This document shows, one piece after another, positions 56,001-64,000 of a DNA stretch of 64,000 nt. The position numbers and the translations under genes are program-made. Source of the DNA: Pictodentalium vernedei (taxonomy: Eukaryota; Mollusca; Scaphopoda; Dentaliida; Dentaliidae). The stretch lies in assembly GCA_031216915.1 (NCBI GenBank), contig CM062296.1, positions 795,745,473 through 795,809,472 on the forward strand, read 5' to 3'. Below the pieces are notes generated by a model. That model saw only the letters and a program-made list of their open reading frames with translations, made no database searches and was not told the DNA's origin. The stretch's first letter is position 1; every line of letters begins with the position of its first letter.

Positions 56001-58612
56001 TCTTCATTCGTGCCTCCCTACAACACTTTTTATTTGATCAGATTTGCCCATCTAGATTGTTTTCTGGGAGATTGTCACTTTTAGGGCCTTGGTTGCCCCA
56101 TAAAGAGAGGCCTTATGCGGACGGGCAACATGTCAATCAACTTTTCTTCCTTTGTGCCACCCAACAGCACCTTTTATTTGAGCAGATTTGGCCATCTAGA
56201 AGGCTTTCTGGGAGGTTGTCACTTTTAGGGCCTTGGTTGCCCCATAAAGGGAGGCCTTATTCGGACGGGCAACATGTAAATCAACTGTTCTTCATTTGTG
56301 CCATCCTGCAGCACCTTTCATTTGATCAGATTTGCCCATCTAGAAGGTTTTCTGGGCGGTTGTCACTTTTAGGGCCTTGGTTGTCTCATAAAGAGAGGCC
56401 TTATGTGGATGAGCAACATGTCAGTAAACTCTTCTTCATTTGTGCCACCCTACAGTGCCTTTTATTTGATGAGATTTGCCCATCTAGAAGGTTTTCTGTG
56501 GGGTTGTCACTTTTATGGCCTTGGTTGCCCCATATGGAAAGGCCTCATGTGGACGGGCAACATGTCAATCAACTCGTCTTCATTTGTTCCACCCTACAGC
56601 ACCTTTTATTTGATCAGGTTTGCCCATCTGGAAGGTTTTTTGGGAGGTTGTCACTTTTAGGGCCTCGGTTGCCCCATAAAGAAAGGACTTATGCGGACGG
56701 GCAACATGTCAATCAACTCCTCTTCATTTGTGCCACCCTACAGCACCTTTTATTTGATCAGATTTGCCCACCTAGACGGTTTTCTGGGAGGTTCTCACAT
56801 TTAGGTCCTCGGTTGCCCCATAAAGTGAGGCCTTATGCGGACGGGCAACACGTCAATCAACTCTTCTTCATTTGTGCCACCCTACAGCACATTTTATTTG
56901 ATCAGGTTTTCCCATCTAGAAAGTTTTCTGGTTGGTTGTCGCTTTTAGAGCCTTGAATGCCCCATAAAGAGAGGCCTTATGCGGACGAGCAACATGTCAA
57001 TAAACTCTTCTTCATTTGTGCCACCCTACAGTACCTTTTATTTGATGAGATTTGACCATCTAGAAGGTTTTCTGTGGGGTTGTCACTTTTAGAGATTTGG
57101 TTGTCCCATAAAGAAAGGCCTTGTGCTGACGGGCAACATGTCAATCAACTCCTCTTCATTTGTGCCACCCTACAGCACCTTTATTTGATCATATTTGCCC
57201 ATCTATAAGGTTTTCTGGGATGTTGTCACTTTTAGGGCCTTGGTTGCCCCATAAAGAGAGGCCTTATGCGGACGGGCAACATGTCAATCAACTCTTCTTC
57301 ATTTGTGCCCCCCTACAGCACCTTTTATTTGATCAGATTTGCCCATCTAGAAGGTTTTCTGAGAGGTTGTCACTTTTAGGGCCTTGGTTGCCCCATAAAG
57401 AAAGGCCTTATGTGGACGGGTAACATGTCAATCAACTCATCCTCATTTGTGCCACACTACAGGACCTTTTGTTTGATCAGCTATGCCCATCTAGAAGGTT
57501 TTCTGGGCGGTTGTCACTTTTAGGGCCTTGGTTGTCTCATAAAGAGAGGCCTTATGTGGATGAGCAACATGTCAGTAAACTCTTCTTCATTTGTGCCACC
57601 CTACAGTGCCTTTTATTTGATGAGATTTGCCCATCTAGAAGGTTTTCTGTGGGGTTGTCACTTTTATGGCCTTGGTTGCCCCATATGGAAAGGCCTCATG
57701 TGGACGGGCAACATGTCAATCAACTCGTCTTCATTTGTTCCACCCTACAGCACCTTTTGTTTGACCAGATTTGCCCATCTGGAAGGTTTTCTAGGAGGTT
57801 GTCACTTTTAGGACCTTGGTTGCCCCATAAAAAGAGGCCTTATGCGGACGGCCAGCATATCAATCAACTCGTCTTCTTTTGTGCCACCCTATAGCACCTT
57901 TTATTTCATCAGATTTGCCCATCCCGAAGGTTTTCTGGGAGGTCGTCGCTTTTAGGGCCTCGGTTACCCCATAAAGAGAGAGCTTATGCGGACGGGCAAC
58001 ATGTCAATCAACTCGTCTTTATTTGTGCCACCCTACAGCACCTTTTATTTGATCAGATTTGCCCATCTAGAAGGTTTTCTTGGAGGTTGTCACTTTTAGG
58101 GCCTTGGTTGCTCCATAAAGAAAGGCCTTATGCGGACGGGCAACATGTCAATCAACACGTCTTCATTTGTGCCACCCTACAGCCCCTTTTATTTGATCGG
58201 GTTTGCCCATCTAGAAGGTTTTCTGGGAGGTTGTCACTTTAGGGCCTTGATTGCACCATAAAGAAAGGTCTTATGTGGACGGGCAACATGTCAATCAACT
58301 CGTCTTCATGTGTTCCACCCTACAGCACCTTTATTTGATCATATTTGCCCATCTAGAAGGTTTTCTGGGAGGTTGTCTCTTTTAGGGCCTTGGTTGCCCC
58401 ATAAAGAAAGGCCTTTTGCGGACGTTCAACATGTCAATCAACTCATCTTCATTTGTGCCACCATACAGCACCTTTTATTTGATCAGATTTGCCCATCTAG
58501 AATGTTTTCTGGGAGGTTGTCACTTTTAGGGCCTTGGTCAAGAAAGGCCTTTTGCGGACGGGCAACGTGTCAATCAACTCCTCTTCATTAATGCCACCCT
58601 ACAGCAGGTGCA
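53056..58612 (+). repeat. 144-bp tandem satellite, about 38 copies
   Basis: Landmarks GTTGTCACTTTTAGGGCCTT, TATGCGGACGGGCAACATGT, TTCATTTGTGCCACCCTACA, TTTTATTTGATCAGATTTGC and CATCTAGAAGGTTTTCTGGG recur every 144 bp with modest divergence; a few units are shortened or have small indels. As 144 is 48 codons, one frame stays open for up to 342 codons (repeating LLFDQICPSRRFSGRLSLLG). I see no signal peptide or known domain, single-base indels break the frame repeatedly, and all three frames look equally arbitrary, so this is judged non-coding satellite. It abuts the CGCGAG array at 53055. It also holds a two-monomer repeat at 1151-bp spacing and a small inverted fragment near 53780. Confidence 0.93.
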
Positions 58613-59472
58613 ATTTTTCCTGTTTTGATGGAATAAAAAAATGTCAAAATGTCAAATAAGGAATAAGCAACTAACTTCATATCGCTCACTACAGTAATAG
58701 TGAATACAATAGAGGATGATCACTGCGTATATAGTTGAAGTCGTGGTAGTTGCCAGTGGCAAGACTACATGGAGCTAGGGAGGGGCCAGGAATCCCACTT
58801 ACAGCACCTCACTTATGGGACCCCATTTTCCGAGATGAGTCGAAGAGTCATATGTAGAGTCACTCGTTCGAGTAATTGCCCGATTGCTCATTTGTTCGAT
58901 TCGAGTCGTCCGAACGATGCCTGTTTCTGTTACTGCTCTTTGACTCTTAACTCTTAGACTTATTCTTAGTAGCATTGTATCAGATAACGATGTGGCAGGT
59001 GATCTGATTAGTTAGTTAGCGGCAGTAAAGTGATGTGATTCGATGATCTGGATAAACGAAACATAACTCATGCTGTTAGGAACAGGAACACGAGTATCGC
59101 GAATAGCTTTAGAACTAGTCGGGAAGGCTAAAATAGTATCAATAAACTAAAACTGTTCCAACTGACTAGCGCTAACCCTATTCTGGTAATACACGCCTCG
59201 GGTTGGCTCCACCAAAGCTGCTGTATTATGGGAATTTAACTCTGTCGTTTCGGGCACACGTTATACTACTAACGGCGAAAAACTGCATTCCGTAAAAAAA
59301 TGTGCTTTACACATCTTCGTTCTCCCATTCCACTTCCCCATCATATTTCCAGTGAATTTTATTCTGTAAGACTCGTGTTTTTAACATTCAAATGGAAAGT
59401 GTTCCAGAGTCCCCACTACTCCTAAAGTCCACATTTGGCACTCCTTTTCACTGTCCTTCCCATTTTTATGTA
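58613..59472. other. Unique DNA after the satellite, nothing recognised
   Basis: No shared repeat or domain-bearing frame found. CpG content is higher than in the left half of the window. Confidence 0.5.
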
Positions 59473-60052
59473 CCCGCGACGAATAGTCGGGGGATATTGT
59501 TTCCCCCCTGTCCGTTCGTCCGTGCGCTATCCATCCGTCCGCATCTAGGGTACATTGTGTGTCCGGCTAGCTCCTCTCACCCTTTTCAATCTTGGGCTTT
59601 TTATTTCACAGGATGTTTGTTCATATACCAGAGGTGTGCATATCGTCAGGATTTTGATTTGCTTCAATATTTCTCAAAATTACAGGTTGTTGAACTTAGT
59701 CAATTTTTTGTAGAATTTCACATGTGTGGTACATGGATTGTCCGGCTGACTTCTCTCCCACTTTTCAAGCTAGGTTTTTTTCATTTCACAGGATTTTTGT
59801 ACATATACCAGAGGTGTGCATATTTCAGGATTTCGATTTGCTTCAGTATTTCACAAAATTACTGGTTGTTGAACTTAGACAATGTTTGGCAGAATTTCAC
59901 CTCTATGGTGCGTGGTTTGTCCGGCTAACTCCTCTTACATTTTTTCATGCAGAATGTATGTGTCTAACAGACACAGAATATTTACATGTGCAAATAATAA
60001 ATCATTGATTTCCACAGGGCGGGTTCTGCCGTGGCGGTTGCGAACTCTAGTT
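59473..60052 (-). repeat. Family C array-type repeat, minus-strand orientation
   Basis: Units of about 177 bp repeat with TGTCCGGCTAACTCCTCT at about 59562, 59738 and 59917, plus ATACCAGAGGTGTGCATAT and TTCACAAAATTACTGGTTG. At the low-coordinate end TCCGTTCGTCCGTGCG and ATCCATCCGTCCGC (the complement of a GGACGGACG-type tract) lead to a hairpin GGGGGATATTGTTTCCCCCC and GACGAATAGTCGG. Read on the minus strand it has the same plan as families A and B: tandem units, GGACGGA tract, terminal hairpin. The 178-codon frame on the plus strand (59392-59928) is an artefact. Confidence 0.7.
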
Positions 60053-60989
60053 TCCTCCTAACTCCAACGACCATGGCCTCAGTCTGAACATCAGTGCCCC
60101 CTCTAGCCCCCCCCCCCCCCCCCCACCAGGAGCCTCAAGGTACTCTTCAAAACCTGGTTTCTCTTTGTCACGCGGGCCATCCAAAGACCATTTTGCTTTG
60201 ACCCCCTCTCGCCATTTTCGGTTACACCATGACTCTTCCTCTGCCGTTTTTGTTTACTCTGGGTTACACCCATTTTTAAATCCGAGACCTCAATTGAATA
60301 CTTCATTATTAACTCCCTCACTAGGACCACCCACCCTGTCTTTATGAGATTTATCAAATAGTTAAAATAACACAGTTTCATTAAGTCTATCTTGCCCTTG
60401 ATCCTTATCCACACAATCTCACCTCTGATTGCTGATAGTGCCGGGGCATTACTTGACCTTGTTATCTATCGACCTACACTGTACAAAATAGGAGAAATGA
60501 TGTAAATTCCCCCACCGCTCACCCCACCCCATCGTAAAAGTATCCTGTTTTCCAACTCAAGCAATGTAGATTAAGCAGTCGGTGACACCTAGTGATTGAA
60601 TAGTCATAAGGACGACGGGAACGTAGCTAGAGGGGTGTGCAGGGGTGTCTTCCACCCCCAATTATCGCCTAAAATTTCAAATGTTGGAAATTCGATGATG
60701 TAAATGCCAAAAGTTGGGAATTCAATAATATCAATTTAATTTGCTCTTGTCGTATTTTTCGGTAGGAGCCAACGAGTTATTCCAATTCACGATCAAATTC
60801 TCTGACTTTACCGATCAGCTGAAAAAGTTTTCCGTCATTCCGACTCCAATCTGTGACTGGTCCGGTTCTTCGGATTCATCGTTCCATTTTGTAGGTATTG
60901 GCTGAATGGTTGTCAGTATATAGTCATTGTGTAGCCTCGGCAGTGTAAGGGAAAACTCATGGACCTACCTGGGGAAATGCATTTTTCTT
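60053..60989. other. Unrecognised DNA with a C18 tract
   Basis: C-run at 60107-60124. The remainder shows no recognised gene or repeat. Confidence 0.5.
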
Positions 60990-61258
60990 GTGAATTAAAT
61001 TACCAGATTTTGGCTACAGGGAGACCTCAGAATAAATCTCAGGGGTTCAAAAATTAAAACTTTTCCCCGGGGGAGATCACTGGACTCCACCATCGTGAAG
61101 AGAATATCCCCTCACCAAGGGATGTAGGGTCCCATAACGACATGCCCTCGGTCCTTGAGACATGCTTACGGCATGTCGTGCTGGGATTCGAACCCCCAGT
61201 TAAAATCTAACAGATCTCCCATCCCCCTCCAATGAAGACACTCTGGCTACGTCCCCGA
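60990..61258 (-). mobile_element. tRNA-derived SINE (second type)
   Basis: On the minus strand an A box TAGCCAGAGTG (61239-61249) and a perfect B box GGTTCGAATCC (61184-61194) form a pol III promoter with the longer spacing of a tRNA with a long variable arm, followed by CACGACATGCCGTAAGCATG and a non-tRNA body. The acceptor stem is not conserved, so it is a SINE head rather than a working tRNA gene. The 3' limit near 60990 is a guess. Confidence 0.6.
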
Positions 61259-62101
61259 AGGACGCATGTATGTATAGCAAGCTGATCTTAATACCAAAGC
61301 TTGGATTTACCTGAATACGTTGTATGCTATTACTTTTATTAAACGCCAACTTGACATGCTCGAGGATTGTCCACACTGTAAATTTGCACTTCTCTTGAAT
61401 TTCAAGCACACACCAGTTATTGGTACAGAAGACCTTCATAGTTTTTCGTCTGCGTTTTTTTTTTTTTTTGCTCAAATGTCTTTGTCGTACCAACATAGTG
61501 AACTGCCAAATGTTAATCGATTGGCAGTGTACCCACAACACATGGGGCAGACCATCTCACTGTTTGAGTTGAGATGTCGTTTAAAAACTCCTCTAAATTT
61601 ACTTTCTCCATCTGTCTTCATCGTTCAATCCACCTTCATTCATAAAATGTACTGAGATAAGTCTTTCGGTTCCAAGAAGCCATGTGCCCGTTCACGTGTT
61701 TTTCAATTTGCTGATATTGATTGCTTTATTTTCAAATATGTTTCTTATCTGCTTTTCGTGTATTTTATTTATTTACAGACAAAACAACATAATCCTCTAA
61801 CCTCTTTTGTACTTCCCATCCTGAGCCTAGTGTCGCCACTCAAATCAAAGTATGTCTTGTTACCTCGATTGAATTTCCCGTCAGGAAAGCTGCATGGGTG
61901 CCCACTCGGCTCTGGAATTAAAAGTTATTTATGTGTAAATAATGTCTGCTGATTTGGCTACCTATGGAGCTCGAGTGAGCCTATTCATCGCACGGGCACA
62001 CGGTGGCGTAGATCCTAAAAGGACCTTAGATTTCAAGTGCATATTACTTACTACTCAGGTTCCGTTCTAAGTGGATCGGCATAATCTTATCCTACTCGCT
62101 C
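61259..62101. other. Unrecognised DNA
   Basis: A T-run near 61458-61469 interrupts a 111-codon frame (61320-61655) that has no recognised domain and is opposed by a minus-strand frame of equal length; neither is convincing. Confidence 0.45.
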
Positions 62102-62103
62102 TA

Positions 62104-62233
62104 CACTCTAAATCGGTTGGGTTAAAAATCAACCCAAATCGACTGGGTTGAGTGAATATGAACCCAATTTGGGTTCATATTCACTCAACCCAGTCGATTT
62201 GGGTTGATTTTTAACCCAACTGATTTTAGAATG
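62104..62233. mobile_element. 130-bp palindromic MITE, copy 1
   Basis: TA-CACTCTAAATCGGTTGGG ... CCCAACTGATTTTAGAATG-TA. The whole element is one near-perfect palindrome centred on AACCCAATTTGGGTT. TA duplications (62102-62103, 62234-62235) suggest Tc1/mariner mobilisation. Its last three bases form the ATG that opens the LINE fragment. Confidence 0.92.
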
Positions 62234-62944
62234 TACTGCAAGCCATGTGGACACTCCAATGCACATTCATTTTATCAGACACACAAATATAACTGTAATT
62301 CACGGAAACGTGTCTCACAGGTATATATATCAGAAGCCCACTTATTCGCCCCCTTTTTCGCCTCTCTCATTGTACTTATTTGTGTTCTTCTGATCTTATC
62401 GGGAGATTTAGAGTTGAATACAGGACCGGTATCTACTTATAATACTGGTCTGCGAATTCTTCATCTTAATGTCCAAAGCCTCAAGCCTAAATTATACTTA
62501 ATTCAGTGTGAAGTTTCACATTTTAAAATTTGTGCTTTTTCTGAAACTTGGCTAGATCCGACTGAACATAGTTCTGGTGTGTACTTACCCATTTTGGGGG
62601 AACCCATAAGAAAAGACAGAACAGGCGGAGGTTGCTGCGTTGCCCTCTATGTGAAAGATCAATTATGTTCTATAACCCGTCCCGATCTTGAAGTGCCAAA
62701 TCTCGAAAACGTCTTGGTAGAAATACAAACTCGTCTTGGATTCATACTAATATGGGTCTTTTACCGCCCTCCTAACTCCGACAGATTCCAGTGGGATCCA
62801 GCGAATTCAGTGATAGAGCGTGGCAAATTTAGAGAAAGCGTAGATACCTACAATCTACATCAGCTAATTTCCGAACCAACTTACTACACTGAAGCATCAT
62901 ACTCACGCTCAGTAATCACATTTCTCATTCCCAGTACGAAATGA
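62231..62944 (+). pseudogene. CR1/L2-like LINE fragment: zinc-finger-like N-terminus and AP endonuclease, truncated
   Basis: The frame begins with a zinc-finger-like Cx2Cx11Hx3C (YCKPCG ... QTHKYNC). A hydrophobic stretch (FFASLIVLICVLLILS) leads to GDLELNTGP, a degenerate version of the 2A-like DxExNPGP motif found before the endonuclease in some CR1/L2-group LINEs. The APE-type endonuclease follows: LRILHLNVQSLKPKL (catalytic Asn), FSETWL (catalytic Glu), GGGCCVALYVKDQL and VFYRPPNSD. About 30 residues with the GDFN-type motif are missing between WDPANSV and YNLHQLISEPTYYTE, so there is an internal deletion; the frame ends soon after and no reverse transcriptase follows. The endonuclease would nick target DNA in an intact element. 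An upstream frame part lies before the 130-bp palindrome. Confidence 0.85.
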
Positions 62945-63451
62945 CATGAAACACTCCTTCCCGGTGCGAGATTTGTGTATTCCCGGCATCAAATCCAACC
63001 GGGGGTTTTTTGGGCTAGAAAATCAAAAGAATGTAGCGCATAGAGAGGTAAGTAGATAAACGCTACTGTTCCGTCAAATAGAAGGGTGGGATTCAAATGC
63101 GCGTGCCATGACACAACATTTGTTTTAATGCCGGTAATAGACGAACATGTGCGCAAGTGTGCGACCCCCATCAGCAGTGCTGAAATCGTTCGACAAATTC
63201 GTGTTGTTAAGAGAACACACGTGTTTGTTTGAACAGAAACACTCACTGCTCGTTAACAGAGTAGTTATTGATAAAACATTAAAACTCTTTGAACCCTGGT
63301 GGAATCTTCCATATTAGGTCAATGACAGCAACTGGAAGAGTCATGTTCATTATTTAGGGGTAGACCAATTAGTATTTTCAACGTGGGGCCTTGGGGCTGC
63401 ACGTTGAAAATATTGATTGGACTACCACACACATGCACTTAGCATCCATCC
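62945..63451. other. Unrecognised DNA with an imperfect hairpin
   Basis: At about 63360-63427 GTAGACCAATTAGTATTTTC ... GGGGCC pairs imperfectly with GAAAATATTGATTGGACTAC. The LINE frame is not recognisable beyond 62944. Confidence 0.5.
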
Positions 63452-63453
63452 TA

Positions 63454-63583
63454 CACTCTAAAATCGGTTGGGTTAAAAATCAACCCAAATCGACTGGGTT
63501 GAGTGAATATGAACCCAAATTGGGTTCATATTCACTCAACCCAGTCGATTTGGGTTGATTTTTAACCCAACCGATTTAGAGTG
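63454..63583. mobile_element. 130-bp palindromic MITE, copy 2
   Basis: TA-CACTCTAAAATCGGTTGGG ... CCCAACCGATTTAGAGTG-TA, same length as copy 1 with only a few differences; arms nearly perfect. TA at 63452-63453 and 63584-63585. Confidence 0.93.
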
Positions 63584-63585
63584 TA

Positions 63586-64000
63586 TTTAATGAAATTATG
63601 ACGTATCATGTTCCTGGCCGGACAAACAGCCACTGGGGCTCAAAGGGTTAAAACTACAAAATTTCAAATAATAAGTAAAAGTATGCATTATCCGCTTGCG
63701 TGGTAACAAGCACAGCCTGCAACGTCCCGATCGGATTTAGACAACTCGTTCTCTGATTTGTTTGACTATCAGCTTAGGTGCACAGCCAGCAATGATGCGT
63801 TAATGGAATGGGGTCCGGGGAGTTTCCAGTAGTGGTGCTAGCATTTCCCCGATATGCTAGTCTGCAATGCGGCTATATACTACCCCTCCCCATCCCGGGA
63901 CTCAAGGCAGTATTTAGCTGTCCTAAAGGGATTATGTTGTGCCCCAGAAGCCTTGCAATGAAAGAGAATTCCCAGACATGGGGGAGGGTGGGGGCCTAGG
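63586..64000. other. Unrecognised DNA at window end
   Basis: No recognised gene or repeat. The frame reaching the window end has no domain. Confidence 0.45.

Noticed and set aside
55928-56956. A 342-codon frame in the satellite as a repeat protein gene
   Set aside because: The period is a multiple of three, frames break at indels elsewhere in the array, and no start context, signal or domain is visible.
53056-58612. CRISPR-like array
   Set aside because: Repeats are contiguous 144-bp units with no unique spacers, and the sequence is eukaryotic.
59392-59928. 178-codon plus-strand gene
   Set aside because: It runs through the tandem units of family C and has no domain.
61184-61249. A functional tRNA on the minus strand
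   Set aside because: Perfect B box, but no matching acceptor stem; better explained as a SINE head.
61200-61655. Overlapping 113- and 111-codon frames on both strands
   Set aside because: They oppose each other over a T-run and show no conserved motif.

Overview
The window looks like gene-poor, transposon-rich DNA from an animal genome. There are no bacterial-style operons or long intact genes. The few coding pieces have exon-like borders, and most of the sequence is interspersed or tandem repeat. A marine invertebrate, probably a mollusc such as a bivalve, is my best guess. That rests on remembered similarity of the repeats ending in a GACGGACG tract plus a GCTCA...TGAGCTAAAA hairpin, and on the mix of DIRS, Tc1-like, PIF/Harbinger-like, hAT-like, piggyBac-like and CR1/L2-like elements. 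It is inference, not proof.

Layout. 1-10.8 kb: a nested set of one unclassified repeat family (family A, about 167-bp internal monomers) with a hAT-like element and large palindromes. 10.8-24.2 kb: mostly non-coding DNA with many short palindromic elements, a broken Tc1-like transposase split by a hAT-like insertion that carries a second repeat family (family B), and a tRNA-derived SINE. 24.2-26.9 kb: another family A copy. 27.1-27.5 kb: the one convincing host coding exon, encoding a CARD domain on the minus strand. 30.6-39.8 kb: a family B copy split by a roughly 7.3-kb decayed DIRS-type retroelement on the minus strand. 39.8-47.1 kb: further elements, a third full family B copy, and a decayed host-like coding exon interrupted by a hAT-like element with a perfect 8-bp target duplication. 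47,083-47,182: a 100-N assembly gap. 47.2-53.06 kb: a CpG-rich degenerate tandem array whose orientation flips near 52,513. 53.06-58.6 kb: a 144-bp satellite of about 38 copies. 58.6-64 kb: a third array-type repeat (family C, minus strand), a tRNA-derived SINE head, and a truncated CR1/L2-like LINE endonuclease flanked by two copies of a 130-bp palindromic element.

How the parts relate. Thirteen copies of one roughly 314-bp palindromic element (called TAG-MITE here, with TA target duplications) are scattered from 11.5 to 46.6 kb. They sit inside other repeats and so help order events. The deepest nest is Tc1-like transposase > hAT-like element > family B > TAG-MITE. The most unusual signal is in families A and B: their left and right ends carry matching inverted motifs that change together between copies (GCTCACCTGAC with GTCAGGTGAGC; GCTCATCTTGA with TCAAGATGAGC), so nested copies can be paired like brackets. 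No intact autonomous element is visible.
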